From an uncultured Pseudoalteromonas sp. (GTDB taxonomy: Bacteria > Pseudomonadota > Gammaproteobacteria > Enterobacterales > Alteromonadaceae), in NCBI GenBank assembly GCA_947493455.1, contig CANLRB010000005.1, positions 186,001 through 250,000 of the forward strand: DNA of 64,000 bases, written 5' to 3'. The notes beneath the pieces are model-generated. The model searched no databases and had not been told where the DNA came from. It worked only from the letters and a program-made list of their open reading frames with translations. Positions 18,937 through 28,363 of the stretch are shown piece after piece. Numbering within the stretch: position 1 is the stretch's first letter; every line of letters starts with the position of its first letter. A program made the position numbers and the translations under genes.

Positions 18937-19650
18937 TTAGTTTTCGTGATCATAATCGCGACTATCAAGACCTTTTTCCAGTAAATCTATTGTGGCGTTA
19001 ACATTAATTAAAGCACACATTTTTTCTTTTATAAGCCCTGCTAGCCAAGGACGTTTACCCGAAGATTCTCGCCACTTCACATCATCATGATTTAACGTGA
19101 CATTATCAATTAGGTTTTCAGCTAACAATCCCCATTTACTTTCATTTAGCATGATAAGATATTGATAGTTTAGCGCTTGTTCTAAGGTTTTGTCATATTT
19201 TTCTGGCATAACCCATTTTGCGGTATCCACAACGCTTAATTTTTCGTCGCGATTGAGCATAACGCCTTTAAACCAACTCGGCTTTCCAAATAACTGGTTT
19301 ATTTCTGTTATTTTGTGTATGCCACCGAGAGATTTGAGGGGAACCGCTAAAGTAAGTCCTGCCACTTCAAAAAATAATGCGTGAAAGCTATCGGCCGCAA
19401 ACGCTTCTTCTTGAGATAAAATTAAAGCCTGTTGAGGTGCTTCATTTAGGTTAGTGTCAATGTGAACGGCTGATTCGACGCTAGGTTTAATTTGTTGAGT
19501 TTGTTCAGCGCGAAGTTCTGCTACTTTTTTTTCAACATCTTGCAGCAAGTTTTCAACTGGTTGAACTTGGGTTACGTGCTGTTCTTCAGTCAACAACGCA
19601 TCTAAGTACTGCTTCATTACACGCTCATTAGCAAACAGCGGCTTAACCAT
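18937..19650 (-). CDS. parP: array-positioning protein ParP (CheW-like domain)
   Basis: 237 residues. The N-terminal about 75 residues are charged and extended (QPVENLLQDVEKKVAELRAEQ), and the C-terminal 140 form a divergent CheW-like domain (FFEVAGLTLAVPLKSLGGIHKI ... NRDEKLSVVDTAKWV). Its place between a ParA-like ATPase and cheW matches Vibrio ParP, which ties the polar anchor ParC to the CheA array and limits array breakdown. The start overlaps the parC end by eight bases. Confidence 0.85.
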   Translation of the reverse strand: MVKPLFANERVMKQYLDALLTEEQHVTQVQPVENLLQDVEKKVAELRAEQTQQIKPSVESAVHIDTNLNEAPQQALILSQEEAFAADSFHALFFEVAGLTLAVPLKSLGGIHKITEINQLFGKPSWFKGVMLNRDEKLSVVDTAKWVMPEKYDKTLEQALNYQYLIMLNESKWGLLAENLIDNVTLNHDDVKWRESSGKRPWLAGLIKEKMCALINVNATIDLLEKGLDSRDYDHEN

Positions 19651-20419
19651 TTTTATCCCCCATCAAATAATTCAATAAGGCTTGATAAGCAAAGACACCG
19701 CGCGCGCGCGCACTATACTGATGAGGAGCTTGCATCGCTAAACTTGCATCCCTAAATTTAGTATCAACAGGTATCACACCCGCCCATACAGAGTCCCCAT
19801 AAGTAGAACGTAGCTTTTTATAGGCCTCCAACGACGCTTTCGTACGTTTATCATACATAGTTGGAATAATAGTGTAATTATACTGCTTATTCTGTGAGCT
19901 TTGCATTAATTCCATGGTACGCATCATACGGTCTAAGCCTTTGAGTGCCAAAAACTCAGTTTGCACAGGAACCAATACGCGGTTGCAAGCGGCTAACGCA
20001 TTTACCATTAAAACACCTAAAACTGGCGGGCAATCTAAAATAACCACGTCATACTCATCTTGTAATTTGTCTACTGCACTTTTTAAAATTAATCCCATAC
20101 CACTTTTGCTGCCTAAGCTGCGATCGAGCGTCGCAATGGCCATTGTGGCAGGTAAAATATCAAGGTTCTCTATGGTTGATGGACACAGTGACTGCAAAAT
20201 TTCTTCTTTAGACATCGCTTTACCACGTGAGAATATATCAAATACGCTCACCTCTAGCTCTTCAGAGTCAATTCCAAAGTAATAGGTTAGGGATGCATGA
20301 GGGTCGGTATCAATCAGCAACACACGCTTACCTTGAGATGCTAACAAGCCACCCAAAGTTACGGTTGTGGTCGTTTTACCGACTCCTCCTTTTTGATTTG
20401 CTACAGTCCAAATTTCCAA
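19643..20419 (-). CDS. parC: ParA-like ATPase ParC
   Basis: 258 residues with the deviant Walker A QKGGVGKTTTT (near residues 9-19), VLLIDTDPHASLTYYFG and Walker B-like YDVVILDCPPVLG. Position next to parP and cheW identifies it as the chemotaxis-array ParC/Soj-type ATPase, not chromosomal ParA or topoisomerase IV subunit A (which shares the symbol). It recruits ParP and chemotaxis proteins to the cell pole. It follows motD closely. Confidence 0.88.
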   Translation of the reverse strand: MEIWTVANQKGGVGKTTTTVTLGGLLASQGKRVLLIDTDPHASLTYYFGIDSEELEVSVFDIFSRGKAMSKEEILQSLCPSTIENLDILPATMAIATLDRSLGSKSGMGLILKSAVDKLQDEYDVVILDCPPVLGVLMVNALAACNRVLVPVQTEFLALKGLDRMMRTMELMQSSQNKQYNYTIIPTMYDKRTKASLEAYKKLRSTYGDSVWAGVIPVDTKFRDASLAMQAPHQYSARARGVFAYQALLNYLMGDKNG

Positions 20420-20434
20420 GATTTCCCCTTTTAC

Positions 20435-21397
20435 CTACTGCTTTTCATCGCGCGTTGTCACGCGAATGCCGCCGTTTGGTAATCTTATAATTTTAATTTC
20501 ATTGTTTGCTTTAATTGGCTCGACCGCGGGCGTGGTTGTTGTCTGTAATACTTGCGCCTCACCACTGTTGGTATCCGCTGGTAATGCATATTTCGACACC
20601 GCAATAATCACTTTTCGATTTGCTGTGCGCCCTTCAAGTGTGGCATTATCAGCAAATGGAGCGTACTGCCCATACCCTTCAATTGCCATTCGCGCCGGAT
20701 CCACCCCAATTGACTCAAGGGAAATTACAACCGAAGTCGCGCGTGCAACCGATAAATGCCAGTTAGACTGAAATAACTCATTATTAATCGGTAAGTCATC
20801 AGTATAACCCCGTATTCGCAGATAATTGCGGTTGTTATTTATTACGGGTAAAAGCTGGCGTAATACGTCAACAGCTGCATTGCGTAATACAGCACTTCCC
20901 GAATTAAACAAAAGTGATGAACTTAACTCTATGATTAGCCAGTCTTGGTCTTTTTCTAATTGCGCTTGTCCTGTCTCAATCTCATCTGAAATCGCATTTT
21001 GTAATTCCTGTGCGATTGACGCTAATGGATTGCCTAAGCGTTTTTGCTGGAGATTACTTAAGCGGCGATGACCATCTACGAGTTCTGCACCGCGCTCTTC
21101 ATTTATTATCGATGAACCATACATTTGCTCTTGGGTGTCTTGAGTTTTCTCTAAAATCCCGTCATCAACCAAGTTATGACTTTTTATCTGTGGTTGGAGT
21201 TGGTGCTCGCTATTTTCAAAAACTTGCTCAACGACTTCAGAGAGTACAGAAAATTCTTCTTCTTTAACAATCGACAATGCATACATCACGACAAAAAAAG
21301 CAAACAGTAATGTCATGTAGTCTGCATAAGAAACAAGCCAACGTTCTGTACTTGACGGTTCAGGTTGCGAATTTATATGACGATTAAACCGCGCCAT
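20435..21397 (-). CDS. motD: stator protein MotD (MotB family)
   Basis: 320 residues. A single membrane helix carries the ion-pathway aspartate (VSYADYMTLLFAFFVVMYAL, Asp26), a plug/linker follows, and an OmpA-type peptidoglycan-binding domain lies at about 180-285 (IRGYTDDLPINNELFQSNWHLSVARA... RTANRKVIIAV). It pairs with MotC as the stationary part of the motor. Gene order cheB-motC-motD-parC matches the Pseudomonas-type second stator locus. Ion choice (H+ or Na+) cannot be read safely. Confidence 0.88.
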   Translation of the reverse strand: MARFNRHINSQPEPSSTERWLVSYADYMTLLFAFFVVMYALSIVKEEEFSVLSEVVEQVFENSEHQLQPQIKSHNLVDDGILEKTQDTQEQMYGSSIINEERGAELVDGHRRLSNLQQKRLGNPLASIAQELQNAISDEIETGQAQLEKDQDWLIIELSSSLLFNSGSAVLRNAAVDVLRQLLPVINNNRNYLRIRGYTDDLPINNELFQSNWHLSVARATSVVISLESIGVDPARMAIEGYGQYAPFADNATLEGRTANRKVIIAVSKYALPADTNSGEAQVLQTTTTPAVEPIKANNEIKIIRLPNGGIRVTTRDEKQ

Positions 21398-21400
21398 TGC

Positions 21401-22168
21401 CTACCTAAATAACGATTTATTACTGGTATCAACTAAAAATGCTGATAACTTTTGTTCAATGCCATTTGGCGTTTCTCCTTGCAATATGGCATACATCCCT
21501 TCGGCTAGTAACTCATAATACCGACTATGCTCTTCGATAATTTGCTGCAGTTTATTACCAATTGGAATAAAAATTAAATTCGCAAAACCAACGCCATATA
21601 TAGTTGCAATAAATGCGGTGGCAATACCTGAACCGAGCATTTCAGGCTGCTTAATGTAATTCATTGCCTGAATTAGACCAAGTACAGCGCCTAATATACC
21701 AATAGTTGGGCTATACCCGCCCATCGCTGTATACAACTTGCTCGATTCAATTAACTTATTTTTCTGCTGAGTAATTGTCATTTCCATTGCTTCGTTATAC
21801 GCATCGACCTCAACACCATCGATTAGCATATTCAAACCACGTGCGACAAACGGATCACGATTATTATTCGCCTCATCCTCAAGCGACAGATAGCCGTGCT
21901 GGCGAACTTTTACTGACCAATCTTTAATTGTTGCAATGCCTTGTTCAAAGTTATATTTCGGCGGTATAAAAATCCACTTAAGCATCTTGATAGCCATTGC
22001 AAATTGTCTTGTTGAAGTTTGTAACATGACCGCACCTAAGGTGCCACCAAATACAATTATAAATGCAGCTCCATTAAACAAGTTTGCAATTACACCGCCT
22101 TCAATTTTATAACCAACTATAATCGCCAAAAACGCGATAAAGATGCCAGCAATTGTAAGCCTATCCAC
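21401..22168 (-). CDS. motC: stator protein MotC (MotA family)
   Basis: 255 residues, four membrane helices in MotA arrangement (two near 5-48, a cytoplasmic loop, two near 145-195). Family stretches are [41 protein letters not shown] and [21 protein letters not shown]. It overlaps cheB by eight bases and lies three bases from motD, so the stator pair is built into the chemotaxis operon. Confidence 0.9.
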   Translation of the reverse strand: MDRLTIAGIFIAFLAIIVGYKIEGGVIANLFNGAAFIIVFGGTLGAVMLQTSTRQFAMAIKMLKWIFIPPKYNFEQGIATIKDWSVKVRQHGYLSLEDEANNNRDPFVARGLNMLIDGVEVDAYNEAMEMTITQQKNKLIESSKLYTAMGGYSPTIGILGAVLGLIQAMNYIKQPEMLGSGIATAFIATIYGVGFANLIFIPIGNKLQQIIEEHSRYYELLAEGMYAILQGETPNGIEQKLSAFLVDTSNKSLFR

Positions 22169-23291
22169 AACCGACTTCCGTTATCAAATGACTCGCAACA
22201 TCATCGAGTGCAATGTCTTTTTCAGAAAGCCCTGCACTGGCAACCGCTTGCGGCATACCATACACCACACAACTACTTTCATCTTGTGCCCATATTTTCG
22301 AACCAGCCTGCTTTAATAAACGAGCGCCATCGCGGCCATCAGCTCCCATGCCCGTTAACACAACGGCTAATACACTATCTGCATAACTTTTCGCAGCACT
22401 CGCAAAAGTAATATCTACACTCGGCTTATAAGTTACCCGAGCACTTTCATCAGTAAACACTTTAAGCTTTTGAGCCGAACCTCGCCCTTCCACCATCATT
22501 TGCTGGCCACCTGGTGCGAGGTAAGCCACACCTGGACGTAAAATGTCACCATTTTGCGCTTCTTTAACTTTAATTTTACATAAAGAGTTTAAACGCTCAG
22601 CGAAAGCGGGCGTAAATGCAGCCGGCATATGTTGAATTAATAAGATAGGGTGAGGGAATTGCGCAGGAAGTTGCGTCAGTATTTTTTGCAGTGCGACTGG
22701 ACCGCCAGTTGATGTGCCGAGTGCAACTAGCTTGTAGCGTTTGCCAGAGGCTTTATGAGTTGTTCTTGCGTTTGACGCTCGAGTCGAAGAACCAGGTTGG
22801 CTATAGCTTCGATCCGGTTGCACTATCTCGCTCTTGCGCGTTGACGCAGGTGTAGGCGAAGGACGACGAATCGTACGAGTAAAGCTCGACACCCTCCTGC
22901 GCCCTATTTCACGTACTTTTTGCTGTAAAAGCTTAGTTGCTTCTTCTTTATCGCGCGCTATATCTTCAAATTTTTTCGGTAAAAAATCGAGTGCACCCGC
23001 TTCAAGTGCATCAAGCGTTGCACTTGCCCCATCATGTGTTAATGACGAGAACATTAAAATGGGTGTTGGCACAACACTCATAATTTCTTTAACCGCTGTG
23101 ATGCCGTCCATGATCGGCATCTCAATATCCATTGTAATCACATTTGGACGAAGTTTTTGCGCCTGCGCGATTGCCTCTTTTCCATTATTAGCAGTTCCAA
23201 TAACTTCGATATTCGGATCTTGATTAAGTATCTCGCTCACTCTACGGCGAAAAAAACTTGAATCATCGACCACTAAAACCCGTGTTGACAT
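22161..23291 (-). CDS. cheB: chemotaxis methylesterase/deamidase CheB
   Basis: 376 residues: receiver domain (phosphoacceptor Asp55 in [12 protein letters not shown]), a Ser/Arg-rich linker (about 133-183) and a C-terminal methylesterase with the catalytic triad Ser194 (LGTSTGGP), His221 (LLIQHMP) and Asp318 ([11 protein letters not shown]). It removes methyl groups from, and deamidates, chemoreceptors when phosphorylated by CheA. It lies 12 bases after cheA. Confidence 0.96.
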   Translation of the reverse strand: MSTRVLVVDDSSFFRRRVSEILNQDPNIEVIGTANNGKEAIAQAQKLRPNVITMDIEMPIMDGITAVKEIMSVVPTPILMFSSLTHDGASATLDALEAGALDFLPKKFEDIARDKEEATKLLQQKVREIGRRRVSSFTRTIRRPSPTPASTRKSEIVQPDRSYSQPGSSTRASNARTTHKASGKRYKLVALGTSTGGPVALQKILTQLPAQFPHPILLIQHMPAAFTPAFAERLNSLCKIKVKEAQNGDILRPGVAYLAPGGQQMMVEGRGSAQKLKVFTDESARVTYKPSVDITFASAAKSYADSVLAVVLTGMGADGRDGARLLKQAGSKIWAQDESSCVVYGMPQAVASAGLSEKDIALDDVASHLITEVGCG

Positions 23292-23303
23292 GCATTATCT
23301 CTA

Positions 23304-25556
23304 CTATCTAATTTTGCTTTGACTTGCATAATGCTTAAGCAAACTTGGTACATCTAGTATCAAAGCGATACCACCATCTGAGGTAATTGTCGCGCCCGCC
23401 ATTCCCGGTGTGCCCTGCAAAAGAGCATCTAACGGTTTGATAACAACTTCTTCTTGGCCAATGAGCGAGTCGACGACAAAACCTATTTGCTGAGTGCCTA
23501 ACTGTACAATCACTACATGACCTTGTGAGCGCTTTTGTTCGCCACTCGGTTTTCTTAATAGCCAACGCTCTAAATAAAACAATGGAATTGCTTTATCGCG
23601 CACGATGATAGTCAACTGCCCATCAACCACATTCGTTTTGGTCAAATCAAGATGGAAAATTTCATTCACACCAGCGAGTGGTAAAGCAAATGTTTGCTGC
23701 CCAACAACAACCATTAATGTAGGTAAAATAGCAAGTGTTAACGGTACTTTGATTTCAAGAACCGTACCTTTACCTTTTTCAGACTCGATATTAATAGAAC
23801 CGTTTAGCTGGGTAATTTTCGTTTTTACCACATCCATGCCGACGCCGCGCCCTGAAATATCAGAGATTTCTTCTTTAGTAGAAAAGCCAGGCGCGAATAT
23901 TAAATTATACGCTTCATTATCAGATAATCGGGCCGCTTGTTCAGCGTCAATAACACCTTTACCTATTGCGATATCTTTTAATTTGTTAGGGTCCATACCT
24001 GCACCATCATCTTCGATAGTCAGTAATATATGATCCCCTTCTTGTGACGCTGACAGCGTCACTGTACCATTTCTAGATTTACCTGCAGCTTCACGAACAT
24101 CAGGCATTTCAATACCGTGATCGACTGAATTTCTCACTAAATGCACTAATGGATCTGCCAGTGCCTCAACCAGGTTTTTATCTAAATCGGTCTCTTCACC
24201 GACTAGATTGAGGGTAATTTCTTTTTTCAAGCTACGTGCTAAGTCACGAACAACGCGAGGAAAGCGACCAAACACTTTTTTGATCGGCTGCATTCGCGTT
24301 TTCATTACGGCACCTTGTAGGTCAGCCGTCACCACATCTAAATTAGAAATGGCTTTACCCATACTTTCATTGCTAACACTCGACCCGAGACTCACCAATC
24401 GATTACGAACTAAAACAAGTTCGCCAACCATATTCATAATCTGGTCTAACCGTTTTGTGTCAACCCGTACAGTTGTTTCTGCCGGTGCTGCTGCCGGTTT
24501 CGCAGAAGGTTTGGCTGGGGCTTTAGATGCTTTTGGTGCCTGTTTAGCCGCAGGTTTTGGCTTTTCGGCAGGCGCAGGTTTGCTCACTTTCGCTGCGGCA
24601 GGTTTATCAACTTTGGGTAGCGGTGGTGGCGTTTGCGGTTTAGGGGGTGGCTGAGCAGATTTATCTTCAGCTGATACTGGCATCCCACCCTTACCATGTA
24701 ATTCATCTAACAGCGCTTCAAATTCATCTTCTGTAATGTCTTCATCACCTGATGAGTCACTTGCACTCGTTGGCGGTGCGCTTGCTGTATCAGGTGGGGT
24801 GTCAACTGGTGCGGCTGCGCTGCTGGTTGCATTAAATGACCCAGCACCATGAAGTTCATCGAGAAGGTTTTCAAATTCTTCATCGGTGATATCTTCATCA
24901 CTGCCACTTACTGTATTTTCATAACCCGGTTTTTGCGGACCATTGCCCTCACCGTGTAACTCATCAAGCAAGCTCTCAAATTCTTCTTCCGTGATATCAT
25001 CAATATCGTTTGAAGACGCAGGCTCCTCGTCAGCAGAGTTATCTAAATCAAAGAAAATATCATCAAACTCGTCTTGATTCGGCGCCTCATTAATTTGTTC
25101 TGGTTCATTGCTTTCGGACGGTATATCGGCTGCGACACTCGCGTCGCCAGCCATTTCATCTTCAGACTCAGGTTTACTTAGTCGATGAAGCACTTCTAAC
25201 AATTCAGGATCGGCTGGATCGGGTTGCTCTCGATTTTGTATATGTCCAAACATTTCGTTTATCGTATCAAGAGCCTGCAATATCACATCCATGAGTTCTG
25301 GCGTTACGCGGCGCTGTCCTTGACGTAATACATCAAAAATGTTCTCAGCTCCATGACACGCATCGACAAGCTCTGTCATCGATAAAAATCCAGCCCCACC
25401 TTTTACAGTGTGAAAGCCTCTGAATATCGCATTTAACAAATCTGCATCTTCAGGATTGTTTTCTAATTCTACAAGTTGTTCAGACAAGAGCTCTAATATC
25501 TCTCCTGCCTCGACTAAAAAGTCCTGTAGAATGTCTTCATCAACTTCAAAACTCAT
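23304..25556 (-). CDS. cheA: chemotaxis histidine kinase CheA
   Basis: 750 residues. P1/Hpt domain at 1-110 with phospho-His49 (FRGFHTVKGGAGF); an acidic, repeat-bearing linker at about 130-300; an Ala/Pro/Lys-rich linker at about 301-360; then P3 dimerisation, P4 kinase (NSVDHGIE, DDGAGMD, GRGVGMDVV) and P5 CheW-like domain (from about 605). I cannot see a globular P2 CheY-binding domain. In its place stand three copies of DITxxEFExLLDELHG and one weaker copy (QDEFDDIFFDLD, 161-172). It phosphorylates CheY and CheB at the polar array. Confidence 0.95.
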   Translation of the reverse strand: MSFEVDEDILQDFLVEAGEILELLSEQLVELENNPEDADLLNAIFRGFHTVKGGAGFLSMTELVDACHGAENIFDVLRQGQRRVTPELMDVILQALDTINEMFGHIQNREQPDPADPELLEVLHRLSKPESEDEMAGDASVAADIPSESNEPEQINEAPNQDEFDDIFFDLDNSADEEPASSNDIDDITEEEFESLLDELHGEGNGPQKPGYENTVSGSDEDITDEEFENLLDELHGAGSFNATSSAAAPVDTPPDTASAPPTSASDSSGDEDITEDEFEALLDELHGKGGMPVSAEDKSAQPPPKPQTPPPLPKVDKPAAAKVSKPAPAEKPKPAAKQAPKASKAPAKPSAKPAAAPAETTVRVDTKRLDQIMNMVGELVLVRNRLVSLGSSVSNESMGKAISNLDVVTADLQGAVMKTRMQPIKKVFGRFPRVVRDLARSLKKEITLNLVGEETDLDKNLVEALADPLVHLVRNSVDHGIEMPDVREAAGKSRNGTVTLSASQEGDHILLTIEDDGAGMDPNKLKDIAIGKGVIDAEQAARLSDNEAYNLIFAPGFSTKEEISDISGRGVGMDVVKTKITQLNGSINIESEKGKGTVLEIKVPLTLAILPTLMVVVGQQTFALPLAGVNEIFHLDLTKTNVVDGQLTIIVRDKAIPLFYLERWLLRKPSGEQKRSQGHVVIVQLGTQQIGFVVDSLIGQEEVVIKPLDALLQGTPGMAGATITSDGGIALILDVPSLLKHYASQSKIR
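24693..24998 (-). repeat. three-copy acidic helix motif in CheA linker
   Basis: DITEEEFESLLDELHG (187-202), DITDEEFENLLDELHG (222-237) and DITEDEFEALLDELHG (273-288) are almost identical, while the spacers between them are unrelated in sequence and differ in length (19 and 35 residues). Conservation of the motif but not of the spacer suggests a short binding helix present in several copies. Confidence 0.93.
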
Positions 25557-25572
25557 GCAATAGTTCTCCGGT

Positions 25573-26331
25573 TTAGAAGCCTAAACTCGATAATAAATCA
25601 TCAACTTCATCTTGACCTGATACAACATCTTCTCTCGATTCTGCATCGATTATTGGCCCTTCAGCGACTTGGTCGAGTTCAGTTTCATTTAATGTCAACT
25701 CTTGTTTTTGTTCCACTTCATGTTCGACCGGCGTACCAAATACAGTCAATAAATGGATTAAGCTATCTTCAACTTCTCTTACCAACTCGATAATTCGGCG
25801 GATCACTTGCCCAGTTAAGTCCTGATAACCTTGGGCCATCAGTACCTCTGTCATCAAATTATGTAACTGGCTTGAGTTATCTTTCGTATTACCAATAAAA
25901 TCATCGAGCTCATGACACAGCGTTTTAAATTCGCCAAGTTTGAGGTCTCGCGACATCAACTTATTCCAACGAGGTTGTAAATTAGTAACGTCATCCGATA
26001 GTTTATCGGCAACAGGCAAACAAGCTTCAACGGCATCCATTGTTTTATTTGCAGCTTGCTCGGTCATCTCCATCACATAACTCAAACGTTCCTTTGCATC
26101 AGGCAGTGACTCTTGTGTCAATGCAGACAAACGCGAATCCAGCTGAAAGCTTTTTAAAGAGTCATGAAGTTGACGAGTTAACTTACCCACTTCCTCAAAC
26201 AGCTCTGTTTCTTCTGCAGCGGTAACCTGCTCAAGCAATTGTTGAGCCGCCTCATTTTCGCCATTTTCCAAGTAGGTGACGAGCTGCTTAGCTTGTTCTA
26301 GGGTGATTTGAGGCGCAGCATTTGCTGACAT
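25573..26331 (-). CDS. cheZ: CheY-P phosphatase CheZ
   Basis: 252 residues, long helical hairpin. The active-site segment QDLTGQVIRR has Asp171 and Gln175, matching E. coli Asp143/Gln147. The C-terminal peptide DEVDDLLSSLGF is the CheY-docking helix after a flexible acidic linker. It removes phosphate from CheY to end the turning signal. It lies 16 bases after cheY. Confidence 0.95.
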   Translation of the reverse strand: MSANAAPQITLEQAKQLVTYLENGENEAAQQLLEQVTAAEETELFEEVGKLTRQLHDSLKSFQLDSRLSALTQESLPDAKERLSYVMEMTEQAANKTMDAVEACLPVADKLSDDVTNLQPRWNKLMSRDLKLGEFKTLCHELDDFIGNTKDNSSQLHNLMTEVLMAQGYQDLTGQVIRRIIELVREVEDSLIHLLTVFGTPVEHEVEQKQELTLNETELDQVAEGPIIDAESREDVVSGQDEVDDLLSSLGF

Positions 26332-26347
26332 AAACCTCTCCTTACAC

Positions 26348-26731
26348 TTAACCTAAGCGCTCAAAAACTTTATCGAGCTTCGTTTTCAACGTAGCAGCAG
26401 TAAACGGCTTAACAATATAGCCATTCACACCCGCTTGAGCGGCAGCAATAATTTGTTCTTTTTTTGCTTCAGCTGTCACCATTAAAACAGGAATATGTTT
26501 TAAATTGTCATCAGCACGAATTGCTCGCAAAAGGTCGATGCCTTGCATGCCAGGCATATTCCAATCAGTCACAACAAAGTCAAACTCTTGATTCTGCAGC
26601 ATTGGCAAAGCAGTACTGCCGTCGTCAGCCTCTTGCACGTTGGTGAAACCAAGATCTCTTAACAGGTTTTTAATGATTCTTCTCATTGTTGAAAAGTCGT
26701 CAACCACAAGAATTTTCATGTTCTTATCCAA
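26348..26731 (-). CDS. cheY: chemotaxis response regulator CheY
   Basis: 127 residues, single receiver domain: Asp11/Asp12 ([11 protein letters not shown]), phosphoacceptor Asp56 (VVTDWNMPG), MVTAEAKKE and invariant Lys in YIVKPF. Start chosen at 26731 is a TTG codon: GGAGG at 26737-26741 lies five bases upstream and the extra residues match the CheY N-terminus. The ATG at 26719 would be 17 bases from that site. Phospho-CheY binds FliM/FliN to change motor rotation. Confidence 0.96.
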   Translation of the reverse strand: MDKNMKILVVDDFSTMRRIIKNLLRDLGFTNVQEADDGSTALPMLQNQEFDFVVTDWNMPGMQGIDLLRAIRADDNLKHIPVLMVTAEAKKEQIIAAAQAGVNGYIVKPFTAATLKTKLDKVFERLG

Positions 26732-26776
26732 AATATCCTCCGGTGAGGTTTGAACCTAAATTTACTTACTACTAAT

Positions 26777-27496
26777 TTATATCCAATCACTGACTTTAGC
26801 TTTGAGCCTAATCATTGCTTGGCCATGTATTTGGCTAACCCTGGATTCACTAACTTCCAAAATTAAACCGATTTCTTTTAAATTCATTTCATCATTGTAG
26901 TAAAGGGATAGCACTAATGCTTCTCTTTCTGGTAAGGTTTTTATTGCCTCTACCAATGACTTATTAAATTTATCTTTCTGAATATCTTTTAGTGGATTTT
27001 GGCTGTCGATACCAGCATCAATGTCAATTACATCTTCATCAACACCTAAATCTTCAATGCCCAAAATCCGGCCACTATTAATATCCCTAAGAATATGATG
27101 GTATTCATCGAGCGTAATATCAAGTTTTTGAGCGATTTCAATGTCTTTTGCTTCTCGCCCTAATTCAGCTTCAAGCTGGTTTATAGCTTCAGCAACCATA
27201 CGCCCATTTTTATGAACCGAGCGTGGTACCCAATCGCCTTTCCTTGTTTCATCAATCATCGCGCCGCGAATTCTTATGCCTGCGTATGTTTCAAAGCTGG
27301 CGCCTTTACTTCCGTCAAAATTCTTTGCAGCTTCAATGAGTCCAATCATGCCCGACTGAATTAAATCGTCAACCTGCACACTACTCGGTAACCGAGCAAG
27401 CAAGTGGTACGCGATTCGTTTGACTAATGGCGTATGTTGTTCAATTAATTGAGACAAGTTTCGTTGATTTGTGTAACCTGTGGCTCTATTCACCAA
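26777..27496 (-). CDS. fliA: flagellar sigma factor FliA (sigma-28)
   Basis: 239 residues with sigma regions 2 (LIQSGMIGLIEAAKNFDGSKGASFETYAGIRIRGAMIDE), 3 and 4 (LPEREALVLSLYYNDEMNLKEIGLILEVSESRVSQIHG), typical of FliA. The start is TTG at 27496 or the adjacent GTG at 27493; GAGG lies 7 to 10 bases upstream. It directs late flagellar and chemotaxis transcription and would be held by FlgM, which is not in the window. It follows flhG. Confidence 0.96.
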   Translation of the reverse strand: MVNRATGYTNQRNLSQLIEQHTPLVKRIAYHLLARLPSSVQVDDLIQSGMIGLIEAAKNFDGSKGASFETYAGIRIRGAMIDETRKGDWVPRSVHKNGRMVAEAINQLEAELGREAKDIEIAQKLDITLDEYHHILRDINSGRILGIEDLGVDEDVIDIDAGIDSQNPLKDIQKDKFNKSLVEAIKTLPEREALVLSLYYNDEMNLKEIGLILEVSESRVSQIHGQAMIRLKAKVSDWI

Positions 27497-27505
27497 TTAT
27501 CAACC

Positions 27506-28363
27506 TCAATTATTTACTAACTTTTCAATGAAAAACTCTAAATGCCCCGAAGGCTGATTTGGTATCGGCCAACTAGCAGCCTTATTTGCTAAATTTTTGA
27601 ACGCGATCGCGGCAGGCGATTTCGGCATATAATTAACAACGGTTTTTTGTTTACGTACTGATTTTCGAATATTTTCATCAAATGGGACAGTTGCAACGAG
27701 TTCAAGTGATACATCCAAGAATCGGTCGGTCACTTTTGAAAGCTTAGCAAATAGCTCTTGCCCTTCACGCAAACTGCGCACCATATTAGCAACTATTTTA
27801 AATTTATAGACGCCATGCTCACGACTGAGTACTTTAATCAAGGCATATGCATCGGTAATTGAGGTCGGTTCATCACACACCACCACAAGAACATCTTGCG
27901 CTGCTCGAGAGAAACTCAAAACCATATCTGATATACCAGCGGCCGTATCAACAACCAGTACGTCGAATTGAGAATCGAGCTCGCCAAAAGCCCGAATCAA
28001 TCCTGCATGTTCAGAGGGAGTCAATTCAACCATATTCTGCGACCCAGAAGTCGCCGGTACAATACGAATTCCATGTGGACCTTCGACCAAAATGTCTTCT
28101 AGTTCACATTCACCAGACAACACATGTGACAAGTTTCGCTCGACTCTTAGGCCTAACATAACGTCACAATTCGCCAACCCTAAATCGGCATCGAGTACGA
28201 GTACTCGTTGTCCTTGTTCAGCCATTGCAATCGCCATATTCAGTGATACATTTGTTTTGCCAACGCCGCCTTTGCCGCCAGTAACAGCTATCACTTTTAC
28301 AGCCTTACTATTATTTTTCATTCTCCGCAGGCCACTTGCTTGATCTAAAACTGTGTTAATCAT
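27506..28363 (-). CDS. flhG: flagellar number regulator FlhG (FleN)
   Basis: 285 residues, MinD/ParA ATPase: N-terminal DQASGLRRM motif (7-15) that stimulates FlhF GTPase, deviant Walker A GGKGGVGKTN, VLVLDADLGLANCDVMLG and DVLVVDTAAGISDMV. In polar flagellates it restricts flagella to one per pole and restrains FlrA. It overlaps flhF by eight bases. Confidence 0.94.
   Translation of the reverse strand: MINTVLDQASGLRRMKNNSKAVKVIAVTGGKGGVGKTNVSLNMAIAMAEQGQRVLVLDADLGLANCDVMLGLRVERNLSHVLSGECELEDILVEGPHGIRIVPATSGSQNMVELTPSEHAGLIRAFGELDSQFDVLVVDTAAGISDMVLSFSRAAQDVLVVVCDEPTSITDAYALIKVLSREHGVYKFKIVANMVRSLREGQELFAKLSKVTDRFLDVSLELVATVPFDENIRKSVRKQKTVVNYMPKSPAAIAFKNLANKAASWPIPNQPSGHLEFFIEKLVNN

Noticed and set aside
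19699-19711. Alternating CG run as Z-DNA or regulatory site
   Set aside because: It lies inside parC and simply encodes Ala-Arg-Ala-Arg; no other signal supports a role.
24208-24654. 148-codon plus-strand frame
   Set aside because: Antisense of the cheA Ala/Pro/Lys linker; its Gly/Ala-rich content is the mirror of that low-complexity DNA.
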